From positions 438,961,502 to 439,025,501 of the forward strand of contig OZ010794.1 in NCBI GenBank assembly GCA_963932465.1: a stretch of DNA of 64,000 bases, read 5' to 3'. The translations under genes and the position numbers were made by a program. This document shows positions 36,136 to 47,032 of the stretch, piece by piece. The notes beneath the pieces are model-generated. The model had not been told where the DNA came from. It saw only the letters and a list, made by a program, of their open reading frames with translations, and searched no databases. How positions within the stretch are numbered: the first letter of the stretch is position 1; each line of letters begins with the position of its first letter. The DNA comes from Maratus speciosus. Its lineage: Eukaryota > Arthropoda > Arachnida > Araneae > Salticidae.

Positions 36136-38280
36136 AGGTAGCTTTCTTTACAAAAAGCTACCTATTGCAGCCGTTCGGAGGAAAGCGATTTCAAAAAATT
36201 TTGGTGTATTTTCATTGATCATGACCCCCAGACCCCGAAACCACCCTCCGTTCAAAATTGATATATATATATATATATATCTGACCTATGTCACACTGTA
36301 ACTCTCGTATTTATGAACCGATTTGGATGTAATTCGGTGTGTACATAGTACATACCAATGTCTCGACCGAGTTCGTTGGCCAGCTTCATCCGCCATTTTG
36401 AAACAAAATGGCGGCCATTTAAAAATTTAAAAAAAATTTAAAATTTGAAATGTGGTACCAAAAAATTGAAAATGGAAAAATATTTTTTTCTTATGTATTT
36501 GACCGTTATACAAAGACTCCGTAGCAGTTTTTGTTTCGTCTATATCTTAAAAAATGGCTGAGTTATAGCATTTTGAATTTCTAGCGAAGCTGACATTTTG
36601 AAACGTCCTGAATTTTGTCACACGATAAAAGGCGTATTTATGAACCGATTTGGATGTAACTTCGTTTATACATAGTACAGACCAATGTCTCGACCGAGTT
36701 CGTTGGCCAGCTTCATCCGCCATTTAAAATTTTAAGAAAAATTTAAATTTGAAATGTGGTACCAAAAAATTGAAAATGGAAAAATATTTTTTTCTTATGT
36801 ATTTGACCTTTATGCAAAGACTCCCGAGCAGTTTTTGTTTCGCCTATATCTTAAAAAATGGCTGAGTTATAGCATTTTGAATTTTTAGCATGACTGACAT
36901 TTTGAAACGTCCTGAACTTTGTCACGCGATAAAAGGCGTATTTATGAACCGATTTGGATGTAACTTCGTTTATACATAGTACATACCATTGTCTCGACCG
37001 AGTTCGTTGACCAGCTTCATCCGCCACCTTGTTTAAAAATGGCGGCCATTTAAATTTTTAAGAAAAATTTAAATTTGAAATGTGGTACCAAAAAACTGAA
37101 AATTGAAAAAATATTTTTTTCTTATGTGTTTGACCTTGATAAAAAGATTCGGGAGCAGTTTTTGTTTCGTCTATATCTTAAAAAATGGCTGAGTTATAGC
37201 ATTTTGAATTTCTAGCGTGGCTGACATTTTGAAACGTCCTGATTTTTGTCACGTGATAACAGGCGTATTTATGAACCGATTTGGATATACCTTGGCGTGT
37301 ACATAGTACATACAAATATTTCGACCGAGTTCGTTGGCCAGCTTCTTTCGCCATCTTGTTTCAAAAGGTTTGCCATTTAAAAAAAAAAATGTAATTTAAA
37401 ATTTAAAATGAGGTATTAAAAAATTGAAAAATGAAAAAGATTTTTTTATGTGTTTGGCCTTGATACAAAGATTCTGGAGCAGTTTTTGTTTCTGAAAATT
37501 TGTTCTTTTGTTTATATCTTAAAAAGTGGTTGAATTATAGCACTTTGAATTTCTATCATGGCTAACACTTTGAAACGATCTTGTATTTGTCTCGCGATAC
37601 CACACGTATTCGCCTATTTCGATGGAAGAAGGCATGTGGATAGTATACTTCAATATCTCGACCAAGTTCGCTGGCCAGCTTCATCAGCCATCTTGTTTCA
37701 AGATGGCGGCCATTAAATTAAAAAATATATATATTTAAAGTGAGGTGCAAAAAAATTAGAAATTGAAAAAGGTTTCTTTCTTAAGTATTTGACGTTGATA
37801 TAAGGATTCAGGAGCATTTTTTGTTTGTCTTTATCTTAAAAAATGGCTCAGATATAGCAGTTTATATTTCTAATGTGGGTGACATTTTGAAAAATCTGAT
37901 TTTTTGCTTGCGACAGCACTCGTATATATCAACCGATTCCGATGTGAGTGGGCATATGCACAGCAATTACTAAGGTCTCGACCAAGTTCACTGGTTAGCC
38001 TCATCCACCATGTTGTTTTAAAATGGCAGGCACTTTATGAAATCGCCGAATTTGGCAGCCAAATATAAGTTACTTTAAATAAAAGCAGCTTGGATAAAGC
38101 TGACTAATTTCACGAAATTCTCATTCATAATGATTTAGTATTGATAAAAATTAGTATTGAATCTCCTACATTCGGTTTCCACTTAATTGAGCTTCGTGTG
38201 TTTGAATAATATAAGTTGGCTTTTTTAAAATAAGGAATATGAAAGCTACCTTTTCCTCCCGGCACTGGCCGGAAGGACTT
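36136..38280 (-). mobile_element. Hairpin-ended tandem-repeat element, family III
   Basis: On the minus strand the 3' end is a perfect 10-bp stem: AGGTAGCTTT (36136-36145) and AAAGCTACCT (36154-36163), loop 8, edge CTAAAA. The 5' subterminal repeat is AGGTAGCTTTC (38251-38241), and an AAAAGT at about 38282-38277 stands where the other families have ACAAGT. The core is six units of about 304-341 bp starting with CGTATTTATGAACCGATTTG-like text at about 36307, 36634, 36938, 37265, 37606 and 37922. It has no GACGGAC motif and no protein. Confidence 0.7.
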
Positions 38281-38392
38281 TTATTTTTACTATTAATTGC
38301 AATGAAATAAATTCACAGCAAAATTTCAGAAAAGATACAACAGAAGGCGGAATACCTCCCCCCCCCCCCCGGCACTAACTATGCTTTTTTTT

Positions 38393-38876
38393 TGCGACCG
38401 TTTAACGAATTTCGCGTTTTTTTTTTCGTAATTTTTTTTGGCAAAATCTGCGTTTTTCTCGCGAGATTTTGGCAAAATCTGCATTTTTTCTCGATCTTTT
38501 GACGAAATTTGCGTTTTTTCAATGATTTTTTTTCACGAAATTTGCGTTTTTACTGCGATTTTTTTTACGAAATTTGCATTTTCCCGCGATACTGTGAAGA
38601 ATTTTGTGATTATTTTTCGCGATTCTTTGACGAAATTTGCGTTTTTCCGCGATTTTTTGGCAGAATTCGCGTTTTTTACGTGGTCCTTGGGCGAAATTCA
38701 CGTTTTTTCGCGATTCTTTGACGAAATTTGTGATTTTTTTCTGCGGACGATTGACAAAAATTTTTTTTTTTTTGGCGACCATATCGAAATTAGAGGAATT
38801 CTTATGTCCGGATTTTCAGACCGATGACCGATTTTTTTTTTAATTTTCGGAAAATTCGGGACACAAATCACTCCTG
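38393..38876 (+). repeat. About 30-bp minisatellite (TTTGACGAAATTTGCG units)
   Basis: About a dozen variants of TTTTTCGCGATTNTTTGACGAAATTTGCG run in tandem to about 38760. They are followed by a TCCGGATTTTCAGA and CGGAAAATTCGG tail that matches the tails of the arrays at 51.0 and 58.5 kb. The right edge AATCACTCCTG resembles the hAT-type end seen at 59302, but no left end was found. Overlapping ORFs on both strands are products of the repeat. Confidence 0.8.
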
Positions 38877-39472
38877 CTACTTTCTTTTCTTATGGTCATT
38901 AGAATCGCCGATCCGAATAAATTCCGAATGAATTTCACCCCTTTCCTCCCTGGCATCGATCTTTCAACCATTGTGTTTGGCGAGTGAGGACAATAAAGTT
39001 ATTCGCCACGTTTTAAGTGCTACTCGACGATTGGCGAGTGCTAATTTTGTGCTATAATGTATGTATCTATATATGTGTGTGTATGTACATATATGTGTAT
39101 ATGTATGTATATATAACACTGGCGCCCGGCTAACCGAAAAGTACCAAAATTCTTTTAGAATTTCGTCGAATTTTAAACTTCTAATTTGGAGATTAAACGA
39201 ACTTAATTGCCAAGTTCTTCCTGAATTGGTAATCTGAAATAAGTTTTGATGTTAGAAAAATCCTTTTTTCCACGCTTGAAATGGCAAGAAAATCCAAATA
39301 GAAATAAATTTATATAAAAATGGTCGATAAGATGAGTAACAAGCTTTCTTGGGAACTAAATACTGAGGGTCGTGCATTAGGACCACCACCTGGCCGGGGC
39401 ATATGCTGTATAGCAAGCACCCCAAGGTTCCATGGTCAAGAAAACAGGGCTAAGCATCGTAAGCCAATATCC

Positions 39473-39782
39473 TTAAGAGCCTACTTCAGTCAAACGAAAA
39501 GACGCGTTCGCTAATGGTAATCCTATGGAAGAAATTTATAAAGATATCTCGGTCGCATTTCAATATTTTTAAATGATTTTTTTGCATTGGATAACTGAGA
39601 TCGATCTGTATGCAGGCCGTTTTTTACTTTTTCGATTTTGATTGCAGATTTTTTTATAAGGATGCTTTTACTTTCGAAACCGGTTTCGAAAATGAAAGTG
39701 CCCTCATTAAAAATACCTGTAAAGAAAATCGAAAAAGTAAACAACGGTCATTGTACAGATCGATCTCAACTATCCAATGCAA

Positions 39783-39814
<32 letters not shown>

Positions 39815-39897
39815 TAAACGAGTTATCTTTATAAATTTCTTCCGTAGGATTAGCACTAGCGAACAGGTCTTTTCGTTTGACTGAAGTAGGCTCTTAA
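39473..39897. mobile_element. Palindromic foldback element, TTAAG family
   Basis: The left end TTAAGAGCCTACTTCAGTC (39473) pairs with GACTGAAGTAGGCTCTTAA (ending 39897). The arms of about 205 bp meet near 39685 in GAAACCGGTTTC. Arms contain GCTAATG or CACTAGCG, TATCTCGGTCGCATTTC, GATAACTGAGATCGATCT and TACTTTTTCGATTTTGATT. It has no coding capacity; ORFs here are shadows of the palindrome. Confidence 0.85.
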
Positions 39898-40571
39898 GAA
39901 ACTACTTCACTCACTCGTTAACACGTTACGTTAAGCACCACGTCAGTCACCAGTGACTGACACTGAACTTTCCGTTCAGAACGCGTCATTCACCGATGAC
40001 TGACGGTCTAAAATATGATATAAAACTAAAAATATGTATATTGTTTTAAATAATTACTGAAAATGTATTTAAAATTTACAGGATTATACTTTATTTAAAA
40101 TTACTTAAAACATTGTAAATTTTTCAGCTTCAGTGTCGGTCACTGTGGCACTCAACGTGTTAATGTAAATTTTATGGGAGAATTTGTTTAAAATATCTCG
40201 TTCGCATTTAATTTTTTTAAATGGTTCTTTTTTGCATTAGATAGCTGAAGTCGATCTCTACAAAGGCCGTGTTTCACTTTTTCGATCTTGATTACAGTTT
40301 TTTTTTTTTTTTTTTTTGGGGTGGGGGGGGATACTCACAATTTCAGAACCGTTTTCAAAAGTGAAAGTGTCCTAAAAAAAAAAAAAAAAAAAAAAAAACC
40401 CTAAGATTTAAAAAGTGAAACACCGTCTTTGTAAAGATCACCTCAGCTATCCAATGAAAAAAAAAAATCGTTTAAAAATATTGGAATGGAAACGAGACAT
40501 TTTTAAGAAATTCTCACATAGGACTAACGTTAGCGAGTCGGTATTTCCGCGTGAGGGAAGTAGCCCCTTAA
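39894..40571. mobile_element. Second TTAAG-family palindrome, split by a piggyBac MITE
   Basis: The left end TTAAGAAACTACTTCAC (39894) shares its TTAA with the preceding copy. The right end is GAAGTAGCCCCTTAA (ending 40571). The left arm is interrupted after ACTCG by the insert at 39918-40163 and resumes in TGTAAATTTTATGGGAG. Inner A/T runs (about 40299-40317 and 40374-40398) and a G run separate the arms. Confidence 0.75.
39922..40159. mobile_element. piggyBac-type MITE with TTAA TSD
   Basis: TTAA occurs at 39918-39921 and 40160-40163. The left end is CACGTTACGTTAAGC and the right end (reverse complement) CACGTTGAGTGCCACAG. Subterminal CAGTCACCAGTGACTGACAC and CAGTGTCGGTCACTG repeats are inverted. 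CACGTTG-type ends with TTAA duplication are typical of piggyBac. It is 238 bp and non-coding, and interrupts the left arm of the palindrome 39894-40571. Confidence 0.85.
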
Positions 40572-41003
40572 CGGAATCACTGGAAATGTACATTAATAAA
40601 ATTAGAGAGAAATATTTTCAAAAATCTACTTTTTCTGTATAGCTTCAAAAGTTTCGATGTTTTTAATTTTCTTCCCCCCCCCCCCTTTTATTCTAAAGTA
40701 CATTATTATTTTTTTTTTTTTATGAATCTTTATTTGAATATAATAGTCTTAGAATCTAAGCAATCATTAATGTTGCTATTGTGTATTTTCTGAACACATA
40801 CTAATCAAAATTATACAGTTAAAATTTGCCCATGAATATATATACAGTATTCTTTAAAAGAATCTTAACTTATACGTTAAGAAAACTCGGAATTTTTTCT
40901 ATTAATTGAGTTGGGCCGGTCCTGATTTGATTTTTGGACGAGCCGGGCCTGTTTTCACTGATTTTTCGCCGAGCCGGTTCCGTGAATTCCGGCCCGTGCC
41001 ATA
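40572..41003. other. Spacer with C/T runs and a GC-rich patch next to the BEL insertion
   Basis: 40672-40685 is a C run, followed by a T run near 40711. 40905-41008 is unusually GC-rich (GGCCGGTCCTGATT, GAGCCGGGCCTG, GAGCCGGTTCC), reads like a transposon terminus, and continues after the BEL element at 47407. No partner end was found. Confidence 0.4.
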
Positions 41004-41008
41004 CCTCT

Positions 41009-41377
41009 TGTTGAGAATGCCAACTTGGCGATGCTTGCCATTTTCTGTTAGTCGGCACTGTGGCAACCCCCTTTTTATTGTTTTCCGATTTTCTTTTCAG
41101 TGTAGATGTAAAGTTTGTTTTGAACCGGTCTGACGGTAATAATGGAACTCTCAAATGAGAGTAATAATAATATTAATATACCTATATATCTGTAAATAAA
41201 TGTACATATAAGTTTTTTAGGAAGAAGTCGTTTAATTTGAACTGTAGAGTGTGTTTACTTATTCAAGTTACTAATTCGATATATATTAGAACTAAGTTAT
41301 GAAGATGTTTTTATTCTTCGATGCACTATGAAATAATTTGAATTTACCGAACCTGCAGTCTCAATGACAACGTATCA
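41009..41377 (+). repeat. 5' LTR of BEL element
   Basis: 369 bp, starting TGTTGAGAATGCC and ending ACAACGTATCA. Compared with the 3' LTR, the only difference I find is T at 41306 versus C at 47330. It contains AATAAA within TGTAAATAAATG, which could serve as a polyadenylation signal. Confidence 0.95.
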
Positions 41378-41383
41378 TTTTTC

Positions 41384-41401
41384 TGGCGTCAAAGCTCCAG
41401 G
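41384..41401 (+). promoter_or_regulatory. Primer-binding site (putative)
   Basis: TGGCGTCAAAGCTCCAGG begins 6 bases after the 5' LTR. The initial TGG complements the CCA end of a tRNA. The donor tRNA was not identified. Confidence 0.6.
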
Positions 41402-41519
41402 ATGTCTGGATTTCATCATCGATTGAGGTAAGTACCTCAAATTAAATTATATTGAATAGATAGAATTATGAATATATTTATTAACTGAACTGTATTGAAT
41501 AAATTGAATTCTTTATTTT

Positions 41520-43076
41520 ATGATGGATTACGAAACTTTGAAAAAAAAAAGAGCTACGATTCGTAGTCAAACTACGAAAATATTTGATAAAATAAGGGAT
41601 TTATTAGATAATACACAAGAATTAGAGCTTGAGAATAGAAAATCACAGCTGGATCTTTTTAAACAGCAATTGAATGACAAAATGAAAACTTTAAAATCAT
41701 TAAATTCTGAAATTGAACCACTGGTTCCAAGTACTGAATTTGAAAAAGAAATCGAGAAATCGGAATCTTATAATGAGAATATTATTGAATGGAAATATAA
41801 AATTTCCAAATTTTTAAATGATAACACAGTTACTCCTGAAACTAAACAAGATTCTTCAGACATTGAAAGTGATAGTAGTAGCAACAATAGTTCTCTACTA
41901 AAAAGTCAGAAAATTCTGAATCAAAATTTGATTAAACTTCCTAAACTTAATATATCTAAATATTATGGTGATTCGTGTTTATGGCTCGAATTTTGGAGTC
42001 AGTTTTCGAATGCGATTGACAATAATGAACATTTAACTCCGATTGATAAATTTTCCTACTTAAAGTCACTTTTGGGCGGAAGTGCTGCAAATACTATAGC
42101 AGGCTTTTCGCTGACTAAGGAAAATTATGCTCACGCTATAGAATTATTGAAAAATCGTTTTGGTCGTAATGACCTGGTAATAAATAGTCACATGACTAAA
42201 CTGCTAAATTTGAAACCAGTACGAAATTCTAGTAACATTAAGGCTTTTAGAGATTTGTATGATGAATGCGAAATTCAAATAAGAAATCTTAATTCTTTAG
42301 GTGTTGCCTCAGGTTCATATGGGCACTTGTTATGTCCGATTCTTCTGAAACTTATTCCATCAGATATTGCACTAGAATTTAATAGAAAACGAATTAAAAA
42401 CACTGACTGGGATGTTAATGAGCTGATAAATTTCATTAAAGATGATATTGAATCTCGCGAGACCACTGTCCAATTAAACCATTTTGAAAAAATCCCTGAG
42501 AAGCAGGAAAATTATAAGAAAAATTATAAAAAATTCATTCCATCAGTTTCTGCCTTAACCACAAATATTAAAAATAACTGCATATTTTGTAATCAAACTG
42601 ATCACGATACTGAAAAGTGTAAGTTTTTCACCATTCCGGAAATGCGAGAAAAATTGAAAAGGGAAGGGAGGTGTTTCGAATGCTTCCGTAAATTTCACAT
42701 CGCGAATTTTTGTAAAATTTCGAATGAAAATTGCAAAGTGTGTGGTAAAACATATCATCATACTATACTTTGTAATTCTAATAAAAAAACAGAAGAATCA
42801 AAAAATTCAGGTAGCATTATTTCCTCCGTATCTCATTGCAAAGGCAATATAAATAATATCAGTAGAGAAGTAATATTGCAAACAATTCATGTAAAAGTGG
42901 AAGCGGGTGAAAATTCAGAAACTGCTCTTTGTTTATTTGACTCTGCTAGTCATCGAACTTTTATTACAGAAAATTTAGTTTCAAAATTAAAACCTGAGGT
43001 CATTAGAAAGGAAAAATTGTCTATACTTTCGGTTCGAGAAAATCTGAAGAACGATGTTATGATGTCGTTAAGCTAA
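41520..43076 (+). CDS. gag: BEL Gag plus start of A17-type protease (frame broken at end)
   Basis: 518 codons. Residues 1-90 are charged and helical, probably coiled coil. From about residue 139 (LPKLNISKYYGD) comes the Gag domain of BEL/Pao elements (DUF1759 type). Three zinc knuckles of CX2CX4HX4C-like spacing start at about residues 354, 385 and 405. An aspartic protease-like segment follows with DSAS at residue 474 (the family usually has DSGS or DTGS). The ORF stops at 43074-43076 just after a frame change near 43057. The next segment continues in another frame, so the natural product would be longer. It encodes capsid/nucleocapsid functions of the retrotransposon particle. Confidence 0.88.
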   Translation: MMDYETLKKKRATIRSQTTKIFDKIRDLLDNTQELELENRKSQLDLFKQQLNDKMKTLKSLNSEIEPLVPSTEFEKEIEKSESYNENIIEWKYKISKFLNDNTVTPETKQDSSDIESDSSSNNSSLLKSQKILNQNLIKLPKLNISKYYGDSCLWLEFWSQFSNAIDNNEHLTPIDKFSYLKSLLGGSAANTIAGFSLTKENYAHAIELLKNRFGRNDLVINSHMTKLLNLKPVRNSSNIKAFRDLYDECEIQIRNLNSLGVASGSYGHLLCPILLKLIPSDIALEFNRKRIKNTDWDVNELINFIKDDIESRETTVQLNHFEKIPEKQENYKKNYKKFIPSVSALTTNIKNNCIFCNQTDHDTEKCKFFTIPEMREKLKREGRCFECFRKFHIANFCKISNENCKVCGKTYHHTILCNSNKKTEESKNSGSIISSVSHCKGNINNISREVILQTIHVKVEAGENSETALCLFDSASHRTFITENLVSKLKPEVIRKEKLSILSVRENLKNDVMMSLS

Positions 43077-43087
43077 AGCTAATTCAC

Positions 43088-43990
43088 TTGATGAATAGAA
43101 AACGTAGTATAATAATTGAAGCATTAGTCACACCGCTAATAACTAATTCTTTGATACAAATTCCTCCTCTTCCAATCAAAATTAAGAGAAAACTTTCCAA
43201 ATTTCGTCTTGACAGGTGGGAACATTTGGAAAATAGTGATGTTGATATATTAATAGGAGCTGATTATTTATATCAAATTAATGACAAAACATACCCCATA
43301 AATAAATCATTGTTCGTCTGTGAAAATTTATTTGGGCATTCCCTCTGCGGGACAATTGACGTAAATAAAAATAGTGAGAGTAAGCAAGCTGGAGTCTTGT
43401 CCACTCAGGTTATGAAACCTATTCAAAATGATTTGAAAACATTGTGGGAGTTAGAAACTTTAGGGATGAACACTGAAGAAAATATTTCTGAATTAGATAA
43501 AGAGATAATCGAAAAATTCGAAAACAATTTGCATTTTCTTGAGCACCGATACGAAGCTAAATTGTTATGGAAAGATGATAGAAGAGATTTAGGAAGTAAT
43601 TATAACAATGCTAGAAACCGATTTATTAACTTAAATCGAAAATTGTTTAAAGATAAGGAGTTATTGCAGAAATATAAAGAAATTGTGATTGAATAGGAAT
43701 TAAATAACATAGTGGAAGCATGTTCTAATAAAACTGTAAATAGCGGTTATTTTATGCCCCACCGACCTGTCTTGCGAGATGATAAACCCACAACTAAAGT
43801 TAGAATGGTATTTGATGCTTCCTCAAAAGAAAATAGCAAATCATTAAATGATTGTTTGTACGGTGGCCCAAATTTGAACCCCGATTTATTAGAAATTATT
43901 ATTAATTTCAGAAAATTCAATACTGCGTTTTGTGCAGATATTGAAAAGGCCTTTCTTCAAATTTCTGTAGCTGAAGAAGACCGAGATTAA
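43088..43990 (+). pseudogene. pol: BEL pol: protease end and RT start (interrupted)
   Basis: The segment is open in a second frame from about 43058 and is split by TAG at 43694-43696. Before the stop, VDILIGADYLYQ is the conserved 'xDILIGxDxxx' region that follows the protease in BEL polyproteins. After it, PHRPVLRDD, MVFDASS and CADIEKAFLQI are the N-terminal RT blocks, with the first catalytic Asp in ADIEKAF. The frame changes again at about 43988. Confidence 0.85.
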
Positions 43991-45077
43991 ATTTCTTTGG
44001 TTCGATAATGACACAAACAACTTTTTCAAAATTTTAAGATTTAGACGTGTACCATTTGGCGTTACATGCTCACCATTTATTTTGGCTGCCACAATTAAAC
44101 ATCATATAAAGAAATATCGAGATCAACATCCAAATGTTGTATATATGTTAGATAATTCCCTCTATGTCGATGATTTAATTTCCGGATCAGATTTAGATAA
44201 CGAAGCTTATTATTTATCAGTTACAGCTTCTGAAATTCTTAAAGAAGCTGGGATGAATTTGAGGAAATTAAAAACAAATTCTATTAAACTTAGGGAAATG
44301 TGGGAATTTGGTAACTTAGGTATAAGGGAGGAAAAGACAGGTAGTATCTTAAAAGTGCTTGGACTGATATGGAATACTGAATCTGATATTTTGATGTTAG
44401 ATGCGCAGCCCTTTGAAGAATATTACATCGATGATCCCACGAAGTGAACAGTTCTTAAAATGTTACTGAAAATTTATGATCCATTAGGATTTGTGAATCC
44501 ATTTGTAATACGTATTAAAGCCTTGTTGCAAGAAACATGGCAAAGAGGTTTAGAGTGGGACAATAAATTACCTGAAGATTTGAAATTCGAGTGGAACACT
44601 TGGTGTTCAGAAGTTGTACATTTACGCACATTTGAAATAACCCGAAAATATTTTCCTAATATGATAAACATTTCTGAAAATTCACAAATTCACATATTCT
44701 GTGATGCTAGTCCCAAAGGGTATGGAGCAGTTGCTTATTTGCGTTCCATTTCATTAACTGGCGAAATTCAAACAAGTTTTGTTTGGAGTAAATGTAGAAT
44801 AGCCCCCCTCAAGAAGTTAACTATTCCACGGCTGGAATTGATCAGTGCAGTAGTTGCCGCTAGAATGTGGAAATATTTAAAACAAAAATTACATATTTCG
44901 AATTTAAATATAAAATTATGGTCGGACTCAGAGATAACTATTTGTTGGATTAGGGGTTCTACTACAAACTGGAAACCCTTTATTTCCAATCGTGTAACCG
45001 AAATTCAGTCATTGACAGATCCTAAGGACTGGAATTATTGTCCCGGAAAAGAAAACCCTGCAGATCTGCTTACGTGA
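43991..45077 (+). pseudogene. pol: BEL pol: RT palm and RNase H (interrupted)
   Basis: The third frame segment shows FGVTCSPF and the RT catalytic YVDD (44163-44174). A TGA at 44445-44447 interrupts, then the frame continues with KIYDPLGFVNPF, the BEL connection region, and FCDASPKGYGAVAY (about 44697-44738), the first RNase H-like block, then LWSDSEITICWI. A second in-frame TGA lies at 45075-45077. The catalytic residues are kept, so damage is limited to stops and frame changes. Confidence 0.85.
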
Positions 45078-45098
45078 GGGGAAAACTTATCGAAGTTA

Positions 45099-46256
45099 AT
45101 GGGTAATAATGTATGGTGGTGCGGCCCACCTTGGTTATCACTATCAGAAGATATGTGGCTTTCAAAAAGGGCTATAGAAATGGTTCCCGAAGCTTTTAAT
45201 GAAATGAAAGCAAAACCAAATTTAACATTATTGTGTAACGAATCAAACTCTATTCCTAAGCCAGTATTTGATATGGCAAAGTTCAGTAGTTTAAATCGCG
45301 TGTATAATATTACTGCTTGGATAATGCGTTTTATTCATAATGCCAATTCGAAAAACCCTAAAATTTTAGGACCTTTAACTACCTCAGAAATAGAAATAGC
45401 AGAAAAATACTGGATTAAACAAACTCAGGAAACTTCATTTAAAGTTGAAATAGAAGCACTTAAACAAAAAAAACCACTTAATAAAGATTCTTCTTTGTAC
45501 AACCTTAATCCACAATTCGATGAAAATGACTTACTTGTTTTATCCGGAAGACTTCAGTTTTCTGAAGTTACAGAGCAGGAAAAACATCCGTGGATACTTC
45601 CTAATAAATCTTATTTTGTAAAATTACTAATTAAGGATGCTCATGAAAGAATGTACCATTTTGGTGTAGCTGTCACTTTAGCTCACCTTCGTGAAAGGTA
45701 TTTTATATTAAAGGGAAGAAGATTTGTAAAATCCGTCTTAAGATCGTGTATGATATGTCGAAAACTTAATGCTATTCCTGGAAAGGTGGAAATAGCACCT
45801 TTACCGAAAGATAGAATCATCAAAACACCAGTTTTTGAAACCTCTGGTGTCGATTTTGCCGGTCCGATTTATTATAAAACTTCTGAAGGCACTGGGAAGG
45901 CTTATATTGTCGTATTCACATGTGCTGTAACCAGAGCGATACATCTAGAGTTAGTCACCAATCTAAGTACTGAAACTCTTATCTTAGCACTACGAAGATT
46001 TTTCTCTAGGAGAGGTTTCTGCAAAATAATGTACAGTGACAATGCCAAGACATTTTCTAAGGCTGATTTGGTGTTAAAAGATGCTTGGGAAAGAATTTCT
46101 AAGCAAGAAATTTTTGATTACTTGAGAAAGAATAAAATAATATGGAAGTTTATAATTCCCAGGGCTTCCTGGTGGGGCGGCTTCTGGGAAAGGATGGTCA
46201 GATCAGTTAAAACACCTTTTAAAAAGGGTTCTAGGAAAAACTTGTCTCCGTTATGA
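45099..46256 (+). pseudogene. pol: BEL integrase (HHCC and DDE core), truncated by frame change
   Basis: 385 codons from a methionine; the same frame runs from the preceding segment. The zinc-binding part spans H at about 45642 to the CMIC cysteines at about 45748-45759. The DDE core is visible: GVDFAGP (Asp 45852-45854), YSDNAK (Asp 46038-46040) and GGFWERMV (Glu 46188-46190). A one-base frame change occurs in an A/G run near 46227, and the ORF ends at 46256. Confidence 0.88.
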
Positions 46257-46257
46257 A

Positions 46258-46758
46258 GAGCTAGAAACAATACTTACAGAAATTGAAGCTGTGATTAATT
46301 CCCGTCCCTTATGTTATCTCTACGAAGAAAATGCTGAACCATCACCTTTAACGCCATCTCATTTTTTAGTTGGTAAACGATTAATGTCCTTACCTTCTTA
46401 TGGATTACCAGTCTGTACGCAAGAGAAATCCAATAAGATTTTGTTGACGAGAAAATATAAATATAAGCAACAAATTACTGACCACTTTTGGAAAAGGTGG
46501 AGAAACGAATATTTGTTAGAACTTAGATCTGCTTTTCAAGTGAAAAACATAAATTCATTGCCTCAGTTCAAAGTTAACGATATAGTGATAATTCATGATG
46601 AAAAGCTCCCAAAACATATGTGGAAGTGTGGTCGTGTTAAAGAACTCATATTTGGTCGTGACTCTAAAATCAGATCATGTGTATTACAGACTGCAAAAGG
46701 CGATCTTAAACGACCTGTGCAATTGCTATATAATCTTGAATTGGACTTAGTGGACTAA
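46258..46758 (+). pseudogene. pol: BEL pol C-terminal domain (DUF5641-type)
   Basis: It continues integrase in a new frame and is open from about 46228 to the TAA at 46756-46758. It shows INSRPLCYL, LTPSHFLVGKRLMSLP and RWRNEYLLELR, then the terminal domain with DIVIIHDEKLPKHMWKCGRV. This domain ends almost all BEL/Pao polyproteins, so the reading region is complete in extent. Confidence 0.85.
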
Positions 46759-47032
46759 AAGACACTAAAACTCTTACACTAAAAATAAGAACTATTATCG
46801 AACATTTAATTTGTTTTGTTACTCATATTTACCCTTATTATTGTTTAATTTTCATACAATTCATGTGTTTTATTTTCTTTCGTAGATTGCAGCATTCTTA
46901 TTATTTTTGCTTTTATATCTGTAGCTGTATGTAAGTATGTATCTGAAAATTTGTCATGTATGTAAGTATATTCTTATGTTTATTAAATTGTTTAATATAG
47001 ATGCTGAACTAAGTGTTCAGCCCGGGGCAGGA
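46759..47032 (+). other. BEL 3' untranslated region with polypurine tract
   Basis: About 270 AT-rich bases without an envelope-like frame. The tract GGGGCAGGA (47024-47032) sits directly before the 3' LTR and would prime plus-strand synthesis. Confidence 0.8.

Larger units (their letters stand above)
35765..39056. mobile_element. hAT element of the TATAGGT family, exact 8-bp TSD
   Basis: The left end is TATAGGTCAAAATTA and the right end (reverse complement) TATAGCACAAAATTA. The TSD ATGTATGT is exact (35757-35764 and 39057-39064), though it lies in microsatellite DNA. The left subterminal GCCAGTGGCCAG repeats and right TTGGCGAGTG repeats match the smaller copy at 19587-20312. No transposase is recognisable. 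It hosts a family III hairpin element and a minisatellite. Confidence 0.78.
35679..39132. mobile_element. Small microsatellite-centred palindrome split by a hAT insertion
   Basis: AGCCGGGCGCCAGTGTTATA (35679) and its reverse complement TATAACACTGGCGCCCGGCT (ending 39132) flank TA/TATG microsatellite DNA on both sides (35700-35764 and 39057-39112). Removing the hAT element at 35765-39056 leaves a palindrome of roughly 160 bp with a (TATG/TA)n centre. The related repeat near 32250 reads through the same flank without this palindrome, so it is an insertion of its own. Confidence 0.6.

Noticed and set aside
38438..38843. Overlapping ORFs of 70-129 codons on both strands, and the similar set at 58155-59315 and 50970-51461
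   Set aside because: They come from about 30-bp minisatellite units, which keep several frames open at once; the translations are low-complexity Phe/Lys-rich repeats.
46759..47032. Envelope-like gene downstream of BEL pol
   Set aside because: Only about 270 AT-rich bases without an open frame lie between pol and the purine tract.
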